Below are positions 7,798-20,386 of a DNA stretch of 64,000 bases, piece after piece. Every line of letters begins with the position of its first letter. Positions within the stretch are counted from its first letter, which is position 1. The position numbers were made by a program, and so were the translations under genes. Source of the DNA: Litoditis marina. Its lineage: Eukaryota; Nematoda; Chromadorea; Rhabditida; Rhabditidae. The notes under the pieces were generated by a model, which saw only the letters and a program-made list of their open reading frames with translations, was not told the DNA's origin and made no database searches. The stretch spans positions 8,575,060 to 8,639,059 of the forward strand of contig OZ038434.1 of assembly GCA_964036275.1 (NCBI GenBank). Reading direction: 5' to 3'.

Positions 7798-9607
7798 CTG
7801 CAAACGTTTTACTTATATTTTTCTTGAACACACATTCTTTATGAAGTTGCAATTCTCACTAAACAAGAGGATTAGATAGGCAAGGTTTCAAAGATGGAAA
7901 GAAAATATTTTCTTTTTTCATGTATGCTCTACACAATACCTTTAGCCGCCATAAACTAGTTCTGGTTTCCAATCTTTTGTCTGATAAAACTTTTTGATCG
8001 CGCATTGTAATTTGAAAATCTGGGAGATGTCAAAAAATGACCATTAATCTGTGAGGTTGCGAGAGGTGTTTCTCACATCATTCAATTGAGAAGCGAGTGG
8101 TTCGGCTTTTATAAATATTCTGTTGGCGCTGCTGGTTATTACAATTAGGCAGCTGGCGCAGTTCGATTAATAATAGAGTAGTAGCCTCAGATTCCATATA
8201 CATGACATTCAGCAAACAAGAACAATCAGACAAACCGATATGGCCATATAAGGAGGAGGGGGGGGGGGAGAGGGGGGTTATACTAGAAGTAAATTGAATA
8301 GTCACGTAAAGTTAGCATTCTAATGAAGTATCGTGCACTTTGTTATTACACGTTTCTGAGTTCTGCTGTGTTTAACATGTTTCACGTGATGTCAAATTGA
8401 TTAACAGTATAGCAAAGAATAGAAGGGAATCGGAATAGATGCGTTAAAGACACTCATTTAGAAGAAACCGTGAAAATATGAAAAAAGAAGACGATAGATT
8501 AGAGAAAAGCTTATGGTTTCCAAATAAATTATGTCACCAAAAAAGTCAGTTATGGATATGTGAAGGACGCGTGACTTGAACGCCAATCAACAATTTGAAA
8601 GTATTTGTAACACTACATGATTCAACAAATATAGGTGCTTCAACTAAACGACAAATTGATTTTTCTTCTCACAAAGTTCATTGAGTGTAAATTTGGCTCA
8701 CCTGAATATCCAGTCTCCAGTTTGAGTCCTTGTATGATCCTTCCACCGTTTTACCAATCGATACGTTGAGCAACTCCTTGCAATTTGGCAGCGAACAGAT
8801 TGAACTGATCATCTCCAGAAGGAATTCGGCGGTAGGCTCACTCACGGAAGTCACAGAAATGACATCTTTCAACGAGGAGAGACCCTGTCAACAGAAAACA
8901 TTGGAAAGAAGTAGAAGTACAATGGTAAGTTGTTCGGCTACTTTTAAGGATATCTGTAACTCCGAACACCTGTAGGGTGAATAGGACATGCAAGATTTCC
9001 TATACGACGTTCCATACGACCTATTCGCTAATGACGTTTTTGGCGTGTACAAATGGACAATTTTTGAAAAGTGAGAGATTTTCTGAAGTCACAGAAAACG
9101 AAATAACACAAGCTATTCCAAATCGTAACTTTAAGCACAGTTTCACAACCAAACAATTTCGCTATTCGAGGAATATGTTATCAATGCTGATCTCACAGTT
9201 TCTGAATGTTACCTTCTCCTTATGTTGATGAGTGTTCATGGCGATTTTGAGTGTTGATAGAATAGTCCGCCTCAATACATCATCTTGAATGCCTAGTTTC
9301 TCTAAAAAAATTGATGAACAAAATTGGTTCATATCTAATTTTATTTAAGTGCAATAATTGTCTGCAGGATTTTTCAATAAAATGCGTGGTTCATTCAATT
9401 GGGTTTATCGAGAAAAATAATTTTTTCAAGCCCAAATTTCCATGAGAATATTATTTTTTTCGATGAATGAACACTGTTTCCGTGTAACCGTTTCTCATAA
9501 GAGACCTGTTGAACTTTACCCACCCGAAACTGTGCATAACTTGGAATCCGAGACACCATCTTTCAAGAAGCGGTGAACACATTCGGAAATAGCAGCCTTC
9601 ACTTCAT
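7621..9607 (-). CDS. COMMD2: COMM-domain protein, COMMD2-like; first exon not certain
   Basis: Four exons join in phase: 9607-9524, 9301-9213, 8884-8702 and 7797-7621 (stop TGA). The roughly 175 residues cover nearly the whole family length of about 200. The N-terminal helical domain includes SECVHRFLKDG and KLGIQDDVLRRTI; the C-terminal COMM domain begins at the hallmark Trp in SNWRLDIQMAQRSM and ends with amphipathic helix EMLEKLSSEVEDCLQALN and a basic tail NRAKRVRV. Human COMMD2 as I know it has EWRLDVQLASRSL at the same place and a basic C-terminus, which is why I choose COMMD2 among the ten paralogues. COMMD proteins form hetero-oligomers in the Commander complex with CCDC22/CCDC93 and Retriever, acting in endosomal cargo recycling. 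The start codon is missing from these exons; a candidate 5' extension is at 9652-9733. The gene is transcribed in the same direction as the GPCR and faces away from the satellite edge. Confidence 0.85.
8252..8277 (+). repeat. G-rich run with quadruplex potential
   Basis: The plus strand has GGAGGA, then G11, then AGA and G6, in an A+T-rich intron. The run could form a G-quadruplex on the non-template strand of the COMMD2-like transcript; its exact length may also be a sequencing-sensitive homopolymer. Confidence 0.7.
8289..8415 (+). repeat. Dispersed repeat, copy 2
   Basis: Partner of 752-878, same orientation, roughly three-quarters identical by eye across the aligned blocks. It sits directly downstream of the G-rich run. 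The best-kept parts are GTGCACTTTG, CACGTTTCTG and TTCTGCTGTGTTT. Confidence 0.75.
8702..8884 (-). CDS. COMMD2: COMMD2-like exon (end of N-terminal domain, start of COMM domain)
   Basis: The exon has 61 codons in phase 0 at both ends, between the acceptor CTGTTGACAG and the donor GTGAGC. It starts GLSSLKDVISVTSVSEPTAE and ends SNWRLDIQ, the invariant Trp-containing opening of the COMM domain. Confidence 0.9.
9213..9301 (-). CDS. COMMD2: COMMD2-like exon
   Basis: The exon has 89 nt after a T-rich acceptor (TTTTTTTAG) and before GTAACA, entering phase 1 and leaving phase 0. It encodes EKLGIQDDVLRRTILSTLKI followed by AMNTHQHKEK, part of the helical N-terminal domain. Confidence 0.85.
9524..9607 (-). 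CDS. COMMD2: COMMD2-like exon (first clearly supported)
   Basis: The exon has 84 nt between the acceptor GGTATTCAG and the donor GTGGGT, entering phase 1 and leaving phase 1. It encodes EVKAAISECVHRFLKDG and then VSDSKLCTVS. A nearby GTAAAG donor would break the downstream frame, so GTGGGT is chosen. The residues align with the VAEFGRIAVEFLRRG region of COMMD2. Confidence 0.8.
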
Positions 9608-9651
9608 CTGAATACCATTCCAATTAAAGTATAACTAATATGTACACATAC

Positions 9652-9733
9652 AGAAGTGAATTTGCTGAAGAATACTGCATTCGAATGAGTGTTTTTGTGG
9701 GACACGTGAACAATATTCACATTGGACAAAGAA
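9652..9733 (-). CDS. Candidate 5' exon sequence of the COMMD2-like gene
   Basis: An open stretch ends in phase 1 at a GTATGTG donor (9651-9650), which matches the phase needed by the exon at 9607. Its last residues, CSILQQIHFY, would fit the FLPQVDSA region of COMMD2 at the right distance. It has no ATG and is closed upstream by TAA at 9736-9734, so the true start would require another upstream exon or a different structure. Shown as a lead only. Confidence 0.3.
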
Positions 9734-10963
9734 TTATGTTTTTTTTTTCACCATTTTATTTCAGGTATGTGTTTAAGTACCATTAATATTTGCGTCATTT
9801 TTATGAGCACTGTTCACTTCTCACATAATGTTTAAGTAATTAATTGTTAATAAAACTTTCTAGTTTTTGTTTCTATTTTCGTTAAAATTTCTCAAGTCAA
9901 TCTTTCCGACATATATCATTTTATTGTATCTAACACTTTGTTCTCTTACAATCAGAGCAAACTGTTGTATAACCAACGATGATGAAACTGACCCGTGCAT
10001 TTATCGATCCAAACCAAATCAACCAGCAAATTGGACAAGAATGTGTCATAGGAAGACATTTGGGAAAACTAACAGAAACAAAGTAATTATTCTACGGAAA
10101 ATATAAGTATCAACATGAAAATTGAACAGAAGACAAAGTGTCCTATCTGATATAACGGAAATAATGATGTTTATTTTTGTTTTCAATCCTATTATTTATA
10201 CCTATTTATAAAAGTTAAAAGCCAAGGAAGAGAGTGAGAACAACTGGAAAACTGAATTTTTGTCATTTGTTTTGGAATCAAGTTTTCTTAAGTTGTTCAA
10301 AAAATGATAGTTCAAACCGAATGAGTGTTATATTTTGTGCTATAGTATTACTGTATGAATGAGTGCACAACTCACTAGTCCCTACGTATCAATGACAGGG
10401 TTGAACGACAAAGAAAAGTATAAATAATAGGAAAAGGTTGAACGAGTGATGGCCTAACTTTTGATAGTGCTGAATTCCAAATAGTTTCTTAGGAAAGTTG
10501 AAAGATTTGAATAATAATACTGAAGATAATCTTTCAGTTGCGTCCAATATATTCAGTCTCATTTTTTGCTAACGGAGGATGGGGATGACTCTCTTTTTCA
10601 CTGGACAGAACATCATACATTTTTCTCGAAACAAGCCGTTTTTGAAAATTTCATCACACATAATGTCATTGACAGTGAATGGAGAGTTTGAAGGACGATC
10701 ATGTAGTTTTGGTTTACGACAAGTGTTTGTTGTTCTCTTGTAGAAGTAGGCTTATCGTTTTTGCACCTTTCATCTGAAAATACGTAGTTTTAATAAAGAC
10801 CGGAAACCAACTTTGTTCATTGAAAAGCCGCTGTTTACTACTCTCTTGATACGCTGTTGCTTTGCGTCACGTGAGAATGCCATTTTGATTTAGTTTGTTG
10901 TATAACCAATCTGCAAAAACAACGAATGAACGCATAAAACGTGTTTTTAGCTGCTGGTGCATC
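9734..10963. other. A+T-rich DNA between the COMMD2-like gene and the satellite
   Basis: About 1.2 kb with several poly(T) tracts. No joined exon chain is visible. A plus-strand frame near 9867-10106 lacks an ATG and is rejected; a minus-strand frame at 10569-10751 is listed separately. The last 70 bp before the satellite contain weak resemblance to the monomer (GTGTTTTTAG), suggesting a decayed edge. Confidence 0.5.
10569..10751 (-). CDS. Possible terminal coding exon, unknown product
   Basis: A 60-codon open frame ends at TAG (10571-10569). It includes RKPKLHDRPSNSPFTVNDI and MCDEIFKNGLFREKCMMFCP and ends in a basic VKKRVIPILR. Its four cysteines and balanced composition look protein-like, but there is no good acceptor in the right phase (CTTCTACAAG is the best) and a strong TTTTCAG 20 nt upstream leads into stops. 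No family is recognised. It may be a chance frame or the 3' end of a gene otherwise buried by the satellite. Confidence 0.2.
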   Translation of the reverse strand, partial: AYFYKRTTNTCRKPKLHDRPSNSPFTVNDIMCDEIFKNGLFREKCMMFCPVKKRVIPILR

Positions 10964-13836
10964 GAACAAATATTCTCACTTACAGCAAAAATAGTTGGTC
11001 CAGTAACATCATAAACAGCTGCTTTCAGAAGCACCAACCTCAATCTATAATTTTGGAGATATTTGAACTTAGACAAACAAAATATGTGTTTTTGAACTAG
11101 TCTGATGGCAGAGATTTGGAAAATACCAGTTTTGAACAAATATTTTCACTTTGAGCGAAAGTAGTTGGTTCAGTGACGTCATGGACAGCTGATTTCAATG
11201 GTACCAACCTCAATCTATAATTTTGGGGATGTTTGAACTTAGACAAACAAAATATATGGTTTTGAACTAGTATGATGGCACAGATTTGGAAAATGCCAGT
11301 TTCGAACAAATATTCTCACTTAGAGCAAAAATAGTTGGTCCGGTGACATCATAAACAGCTGCTTTCAGAAGCACCAACCTCAATCTATAACTTTGGAGAT
11401 GTTTGAACTTAGACAAACAAAATATGTGTTTTTGAACTACTCTGATGGCACAGATTTGAAAAATACCAGTTTCGAACAAATATTCTCACTTAGAGCAAAA
11501 ATAGTTGGTCCAGTGACATCATAAACAGCTGATTACAACGTATCAACCTCAATCTATAATTTTGGAGATGTTTGAACTTAGACAAACAAAATATATGTTT
11601 TTGAACTACTCTGATGGCACAGATTTGGAAAATACCAGTTTTGAACAAATATTCTCACTTAGAGCAAAAATAGTTGTTCCAGTAACATCATAAACAGCTG
11701 ATTACAACGTGTCAACCTCAATCTATAACTTTGGAGATGTTTGAACTTAGACAAACAAAATATATGTTTTTGAACTAGTCTGATGGCACATATTTGAAAA
11801 ATACCAGTTTTGAACAAATATTCTCACTTAGAGCAAAAATAGTTGGTCCAGTAACATCATAAACAGCTGATCGAACGTATCAACCTCAATCTATAATTTT
11901 GGAGATGTTTGAACTTAGACAAACAAAATTTATGTTTTTGAACAAGTCTGATGGCACAGATTTGGAAAATACCAATTTTGAACAAATGTTCTCACTTAGA
12001 GCAAAAATAGTTGGTCCAGTAACATCATAAACAGCTGATTACAACGTGTCAACCTCAATCTATAATTTTGGAGATGTTTGAACTTAGACAAACAAAATTT
12101 ATGTTTTTGAACTAGTCTGATGGCACAGATTTGAAAAATACCAGTTTTGAACAAATATTCTCACTTAGAGCAAAAATAGTTGGTCCAGTAACATCATAAA
12201 CAGCTGATTAAACGTATCAACCTCAATCTATAATTTTGGAGATGTTTGAACTTAGACAAACAAAATTTATGTTTTTGAACTAGTCTGATGGCACAGATTT
12301 GGAAAATACCAATTTTGAACAAATGTTCTCACTTAGAGCAAAAATAGTTGGTCCAGTAACATCATAAACAGCTGATTACAACGTGTCAACATCAATCTAT
12401 AACTTTGGAGATGTTTGAACTTAGATAAACTAAATTTATGTTTTTGAACTACTCTGATGGCACAGATTTGGAAAATACCAGTTTCGAACAAATATTCTCA
12501 CTTAGAGCAAAAATAGTTGGTCCAGTGACATCATAAACAGCTGATTACAACGTATCAACCTCAATCTATAATTTTGGAGATGTTTGAACTTAGACAAACA
12601 AAATATATGTTTTTGAACTAGTCTGATGGCACAGATTTGAAAAATACCAGTTTTGAACAAATATTCTCACTTAGAGCAAAAATAGTTGGTCCAGTAACAT
12701 CATAAACAGCTGATTACAACGTATCAACCTCAATCTATAATTTTGGAGTTGTTTGAACTTAGACAAACAAAATATATGTTTTTGAACTAGTCTGATGGCA
12801 CAGATTTGGAAAATACCAGTTTTGAACAAATATTTTTACTTTGAGCGAAAATAGTTGGTCCAGTGACGTCATGGACAGCTGATTACAACGTGTCAACCTC
12901 AATCTATAACTTTGGAGATGTTTGAATTTAGACAAACAAAATATATGTTTTTGAACTACTCTGATGGCACAGATTCGGAAAATAACAGTTTCGAACAAAT
13001 ATTCTCACTTGAAGCAAAAATAGTTGGTCCAGTGACATCATAAACAGCTGATTACAACGTATCAACCTCAATCTATAATTTTGGAGATGTTTGAACTTAG
13101 ACAAAAAAAAATATATGTTTTTGAACTAGTCTGATGGCACAGATTTGAAAAATACCAGTTTTGAACAAATATTCTCACTTAGAGCAAAAATAGTTGGTCC
13201 AGTAACATCATAAACAGCTGATTACAACGTATCAACCTCAAACTATAACTTTGGAGATGTTTGAACTTGGACAAACTAAATTTATGTTTTTGAACTAGTC
13301 TGATGGCACAGATTTGAAAAATACCAGTTTTGAACAAATATTCTCACTTAGAGCCAAAATAGTTGGTCCGGTGACATCATAAACAGCTGATTACAACGTA
13401 TCAACCTCAATCTATAATTTTTGGAGATGTTTGAACTTAGACAAACAAAATAAATGGTTTTGAACTAGTCTGATGGCACAGATTTGGAAAATGCCAGTTT
13501 CGAACAAATATTCTCACTTAGAGCAAAAATAGTTGGTCCAGTGACATCATAAACAGCTGATTACAACGTATCAACCTCAATCTATAATTTTGGAGATGTT
13601 TGAACTTAGACAAACAAAACATATGGTTTTGAACTAGTCTAATGGCACAGATTTGGAAAATGCCAGTTTCGAACAAATATTCTCACTTAGAGCAAAAATA
13701 GTTGGTCCAGTGACATCATAAACAGCTGATTACAACGTATCAACCTCAATCCATAATTTTGGAGATGTTTGAAATAAGACAAACAAAATATATGTTTTTG
13801 AACTAGTCTGATGGCACAGATTTGAAAAATACCAGT
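10964..13836. repeat. Satellite subregion 1: divergent edge, then mainly family A
   Basis: The first two or three monomers carry private changes (GCTTTCAGAAGCACC in place of the usual block), after which family A dominates with occasional B units (near 11175 and 12857). Some monomers have CTAAATTTATG in place of CAAAATATATG. Boundaries between subregions are approximate. Confidence 0.75.
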
Positions 13837-16800
13837 TTTATATTCTCACTTAGAGCCAAAATAGTTGGTCCGGTGACATCATAAACAGCTGACTTCAATA
13901 GTATCAACCTCAATCTATAATTTTGGAGATGTTCATACTTAGACAAACAAAATATATGGTTTTGAACTAGTCTGATGGCACAGATTTGGAAAATGCCAGT
14001 TTCGAACAAATATTCTCACTTAGAGCAAAAATAGTTGGTCCAGTGACGTCATGGACAGCTGATTTCAATAGTATCAACCTCAATCTATAATTTTGGAGAT
14101 GTTCATACTTAGACAAACAAAATATATGGTTTTGAACTAGTCTGATGGCACAGATTTGGAAAATGCCAGTTTCGAACAAATATTCTCACTTAGAGCCAAA
14201 ATAGTTGGTCCGGTGACACCATAAACAGCTGATTACAACGTACCAACCTCAATCTATAATTTTGGAGATGTTTGAACTTAGACAAACAAAATATATGGTT
14301 TTGAACTAGTCGGATGGCACAGATTTGGAAAATGCCAGTTTCGAACAAATATTCTCACTTAGAGCCAAAATAGTTGGTCCGGTGACATCATAAACAGCTG
14401 ATTACAACTTACCAACCTCAATCTATAATTTTGGAGATGTTCGAACTTAGACAAACAAAATATATGTTTTTGAACTAGTCTGATGGCACAGATTTGAAAA
14501 ATACCAGTTTTATATTCTCACTTAGAGCCAAAATAGTTGGTCCGGTGACATCATAAACAGCTGACTTCAATAGTATCAACCTCAATCTATAATTTTGGAG
14601 ATGTTCGAACTTAGACAAACAAAATATATGTTTTTGAACTAGTCTGATGGCACAGATTTGAAAAATACCAGTTTTATATTCTCACTTAGAGCCAAAATAG
14701 TTGGTCCGGTGACATCATAAACAGCTGACTTCAATAGTATCAACCTCAATCTATAATTTTGGAGATGTTCGAACTTAGACAAACAAAATATATGTTTTTG
14801 AACTAGTCTGATGGCACAGATTTGGAAAATACCAGTTTTGAACAAATATTTTTACTTTGAGCGAAAATAGTTGGTCCAGTGACGTCATGGACAGCTGATT
14901 ACAACGTGTCAACCTCAATCTATAACTTTGGAGATGTTTGAATTTAGACAAACAAAATATATGTTTTTGAACTACTCTGATGGCACAGATTCGGAAAATA
15001 ACAGTTTCGAACAAATATTCTCACTTGAAGCAAAAATAGTTGGTCCAGTGACATCATAAACAGCTGATTACAACGTATCAACCTCAATCTATAATTTTGG
15101 AGATGTTTGAACTTAGACAAAAAAATATATGTTTTTGAACTAGTCTGATGGCACAGATTTGAAAAATACCAGTTTTGAACAAATATTCTCACTTAGAGCA
15201 AAAATAGTTGGTCCAGTAACATCATAAACAGCTGATTACAACGTATCAACCTCAAACTATAACTTTGGAGATGTTTGAACTTGGACAAACTAAATTTATG
15301 TTTTTGAACTAGTCTGATGGCACAGATTTGAAAAATACCAGTTTTGAACAAATATTCTCACTTAGAGCCAAAATAGTTGGTCCGGTGACATCATAAACAG
15401 CTGATTACAACGTATCAACCTCAATCTATAATTTTTGGAGATGTTTGAACTTAGACAAACAAAATAAATGGTTTTGAACTAGTCTGATGGCACAGATTTG
15501 GAAAATGCCAGTTTCGAACAAATATTCTCACTTAGAGCAAAAATAGTTGGTCCAGTGACATCATAAACAGCTGATTACAACGTATCAACCTCAATCTATA
15601 ATTTTGGAGATGTTTGAACTTAGACAAACAAAACATATGGTTTTGAACTAGTCTAATGGCACAGATTTGGAAAATGCCAGTTTCGAACAAATATTCTCAC
15701 TTAGAGCAAAAATAGTTGGTCCAGTGACATCATAAACAGCTGATTACAACGTATCAACCTCAATCCATAATTTTGGAGATGTTTGAAATAAGACAAACAA
15801 AATATATGTTTTTGAACTAGTCTGATGGCACAGATTTGAAAAATACCAGTTTTATATTCTCACTTAGAGCCAAAATAGTTGGTCCGGTGACATCATAAAC
15901 AGATGACTTCAATAGTATCAACCTCAATCTATAATTTTGGAGATGTTCGAACTTAGACAAACAAAATATATGGTTTTGAACTAGTCTGATGGCACAGATT
16001 TGGAAAATGCCAGTTTCGAACAAATATTCTCACTTAGAGCCAAAATAGTTGGTCCGGTGACACCATAAACAGCTGATTACAACGTACCAACCTCAATCTA
16101 TAATTTTGGAGATGTTTGAACTTAGACAAACAAAATATATGGTTTTGAACTAGTCGGATGGCACAGATTTGGAAAATGCCAGTTTCGAACAAATATTCTC
16201 ACTTAGAGCCAAAATAGTTGGTCCGGTGACATCATAAACAGCTGATTACAACTTACCAACCTCAATCTATAATTTTGGAGATGTTCGAACTTAGACAAAC
16301 AAAATATATGTTTTTGAACTAGTCTGATGGCACAGATTTGAAAAATACCAGTTTTATATTCTCACTTAGAGCCAAAATAGTTGGTCCGGTGACATCATAA
16401 ACAGCTGACTTCAATAGTATCAACCTCAATCTATAATTTTGGAGATGTTCGAACTTAGACAAACAAAATATATGGTTTTGAACTAGTCTGATGGCACAGA
16501 TTTGGAAAATGCCAGTTTCGAACAAATATTCTCACTTAGAGCCAAAATAGTTGGTCCGGTGACACCATAAACAGCTGATTACAACGTACCAACCTCAATC
16601 TATAATTTTGGAGATGTTTGAACTTAGACAAACAAAATATATGGTTTTGAACTAGTCGGATGGCACAGATTTGGAAAATGCCAGTTTCGAACAAATATTC
16701 TCACTTAGAGCCAAAATAGTTGGTCCGGTGACATCATAAACAGCTGATTACAACGTACCAACCTCAATCTATAATTTTGGAGATGTTCGAACTTAGACAA

Positions 16801-17252
16801 ACAGAATATATGTTTTTGAACTACTCTGATGGCACAGATTTGGAAAATGCCAGTTTCGAACAAATATTCTCACTTAGAGCCAAAATAGTTGGTCCGATGA
16901 CATCATAAACAGCTGACTTCAATAGTATCAACCTCAATCTATAATTTTGGAGATGTTTGAACTTAGACAAACAAAATATATGGTTTTGAACTACTCTGAT
17001 GGCACAGATTTGCAAAATACCAGTTTCGAACAAATATTCTCACTTAGAGCCAAAATAGCTGGTCCGGTGACATCATAAACAGCTTATTACAACGTATCAA
17101 CCTCAATCTATAATTTTGGAGATGTTTGAACTTAGACAAACAAAATATATGGTTTTGAACTACTCTGATGGCACAGATTTGGAAAATGCCAGTTTCGAAC
17201 AAATATTCTCACTTAGAGCCAAAATAGCTGGTCCGGTGACATCATAAACAGC
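13837..17252. repeat. Satellite subregion 2: family C with 6-bp-deleted monomers
   Basis: Units with GAGCCAAAATAGTTGGTCCG, GACTTCAATAG and ATATATGGTTTTG predominate. The short form GTTTTATATTCTC, lacking six bases, occurs near 13836, 14510, 14673, 15850 and 16350. Part of this region repeats 12.7-14.0 kb at an offset of about 2,014 bp. Confidence 0.7.
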
Positions 17253-18386
17253 TTATTACAACGTATCAACCTCAATCTATAATTTTGGAGATGTTTGAAC
17301 TTAGACAAACAAAATATATGTTTTTGAACTACTCTGATGGCACAGATTTGGAAAATACCAGTTTTGAACAAATATTCTCACTTAGAGCAAAAATAGTTGT
17401 TCCAGTAACATCATAAACAGCTGATTACAACGTGTCAACCTCAATCTATAACTTTGGAGATGTTTGAACTTAGACAAACAAAATATATGTTTTTGAACTA
17501 GTCTGATGGCACAGATTTGAAAAATACCAGTTTTGAACAAATATTCTCACTTACAGCAAAAATAGTTGGTCCAGTAACATCATAAACAGCTGATTGAACG
17601 TATCAACCTCAATCTATAATTTTGGAGATGTTTGAACTTAGACAAACAAAATTTATGTTTTTGAACAAGTCTGATGGCACAGATTTGGAAAATACCAATT
17701 TTGAACAAATGTTCTCACTTAGAGCAAAAATAGTTGGTCCAGTAACATCATAAACAGCTGATTACAACGTGTCAACCTCAATCTATAATTTTGGAGATGT
17801 TTGAACTTAGACAAACAAAATTTATGTTTTTGAACTAGTCTGATGGCACAGATTTGAAAAATACCAGTTTTGAACAAATATTCTCACTTAGAGCAAAAAT
17901 AGTTGGTCCAGTAACATCATAAACAGCTGATTAAACGTATCAACCTCAATCTATAATTTTGGAGATGTTTGAACTTAGACAAACAAAATTTATGTTTTTG
18001 AACTAGTCTGATGGCACAGATTTGGAAAATACCAATTTTGAACAAATGTTCTCACTTAGAGCAAAAATAGTTGGTCCAGTAACATCATAAACAGCTGATT
18101 ACAACGTGTCAACATCAATCTATAACTTTGGAGATGTTTGAACTTAGATAAACTAAATTTATGTTTTTGAACTACTCTGATGGCACAGATTTGGAAAATA
18201 CCAGTTTCGAACAAATATTCTCACTTAGAGCAAAAATAGTTGGTCCAGTGACATCATAAACAGCTGATTACAACGTATCAACCTCAATCTATAATTTTGG
18301 AGATGTTTGAACTTAGACAAACAAAATATATGTTTTTGAACTAGTCTGATGGCACAGATTTGAAAAATACCAGTTTTGAACAAATA
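17253..18386. repeat. Segmental copy of satellite 11,530-12,663
   Basis: The two intervals share private variants at a constant offset of 5,723 bp: AGTTGTTCC instead of AGTTGGTCC at 11671 and 17394, and the shortened block CTGAT(C/T)GAACG at 11868 and 17591. A further partial copy with the same CTGATTGAACG block follows near 18,603. Confidence 0.85.
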
Positions 18387-20386
18387 TTTTTACTTTGAGC
18401 GAAAATAGTTGGTCCAGTGACGTCATGGACAGCTGATTACAACGTGTCAACCTCAATCTATAACTTTGGAGATGTTTGAACTTAGACAAACAAAATATAT
18501 GTTTTTGAACTAGTCTGATGGCACAGATTTGAAAAATACCAGTTTTGAACAAATATTCTCACTTAGAGCAAAAATAGTTGGTCCAGTAACATCATAAACA
18601 GCTGATTGAACGTATCAACCTCAATCTATAATTTTGGAGATGTTTGAACTTAGACAAACAAAATTTATGTTTTTGAACAAGTCTGATGGCACAGATTTGG
18701 AAAATACCAATTTTGAACAAATGTTCTCACTTAGAGCAAAAATAGTTGGTCCAGTAACATCATAAACAGCTGATTACAACGTGTCAACCTCAATCTATAA
18801 TTTTGGAGATGTTTGAACTTAGACAAACAAAATTTATGTTTTTGAACTAGTCTGATGGCACAGATTTGAAAAATACCAGTTTTGAACAAATATTCTCACT
18901 TAGAGCAAAAATAGTTGGTCCAGTAACATCATAAACAGCTGATTAAACGTATCAACCTCAATCTATAATTTTGGAGATGTTTGAACTTAGACAAACAAAA
19001 TTTATGTTTTTGAACTAGTCTGATGGCACAGATTTGGAAAATACCAATTTTGAACAAATGTTCTCACTTAGAGCAAAAAAAGTTGGTCCAGTAACATCAT
19101 AAACAGCTGATTACAACGTGTCAACATCAATCTATAACTTTGGAGATGTTTGAACTTAGATAAACTAAATTTATGTTTTTGAACTACTCTGATGGCACAG
19201 ATTTGGAAAATACCAGTTTCGAACAAATATTCTCACTTAGAGCAAAAATAGTTGGTCCAGTGACATCATAAACAGCTGATTACAACGTATCAACCTCAAT
19301 CTATAATTTTGGAGATGTTTGAACTTAGACAAACAAAATATATGTTTTTGAACTAGTCTGATGGCACAGATTTGAAAAATACCAGTTTTGAACAAATATT
19401 CTCACTTAGAGCAAAAATAGTTGGTCCAGTAACATCATAAACAGCTGATTGAACGTATCAACCTCAATCTATAATTTTGGAGATGTTTGAACTTAGACAA
19501 ACAAAATTTATGTTTTTGAACAAGTCTGATGGCACAGATTTGAAAAATACCAGTTTTGAACAAATATTCTCACTTAGAGCAAAAATAGTTGGTCCAGTAA
19601 CATCATAAACAGCTGATTACAACGTATCAACCTCAATCTATAATTTTGGAGTTGTTTGAACTTAGACAAACAAAATATATGTTTTTGAACTAGTCTGATG
19701 GCACAGATTTGGAAAATACCAGTTTTGAACAAATATTTTTACTTTGAGCGAAAATAGTTGGTCCAGTGACGTCATGGACAGCTGATTACAACGTGTCAAC
19801 CTCAATCTATAACTTTGGAGATGTTTGAATTTAGACAAACAAAATATATGTTTTTGAACTACTCTGATGGCACAGATTCGGAAAATAACAGTTTCGAACA
19901 AATATTCTCACTTAGAGCAAAAACAGTTGGTCCAGTGACATCATAAACAGCTGATTACAACGTATCAACCTCAATCTATAATTTTGGAGATGTTTGAACT
20001 TAGACAAACAAAATATATGTTTTTGAACTAGTATGATGGCACAGTTTTGAAAAATACCAGTTTTGAACAAATATTCTCACTTAGAGCAAAAATAGTTGGT
20101 CCAGTAACATCATAAACAGCTGATTACAACGTATCAACCTCAATCTATAACTTTGGAGATGTTTGAACTTGGACAAACTAAATTTATGTTTTTGAACTAG
20201 TCTGATGGCACAGATTTGAAAAATACCAGTTTTGAACAAATATTCTCACTTAGAGCAAAAATAGTTGGTCCAGTAACATCATAAACAGCTGATTACAACG
20301 TATCAACCTCAATCTATAACTTTGGAGATGTTTGAACTTGGACAAACTAAATTTATGTTTTTGAACTAGTCTGATGGCACAGATTT

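Larger units (their letters stand above)
7798..8701 (-). other. COMMD2-like intron 3 (904 bp)
   Basis: Bounded by GTGAGC and TTTGCAG. It contains the second copy of the dispersed repeat (8289-8415) and, just before it, a long G-run on the plus strand. No nested gene is visible. Confidence 0.75.

Noticed and set aside
9867..10106. Plus-strand frame with a hydrophobic start resembling a secreted peptide
   Set aside because: The frame has a TTG start and no ATG before the hydrophobic part, no supporting splice structure and no known family.
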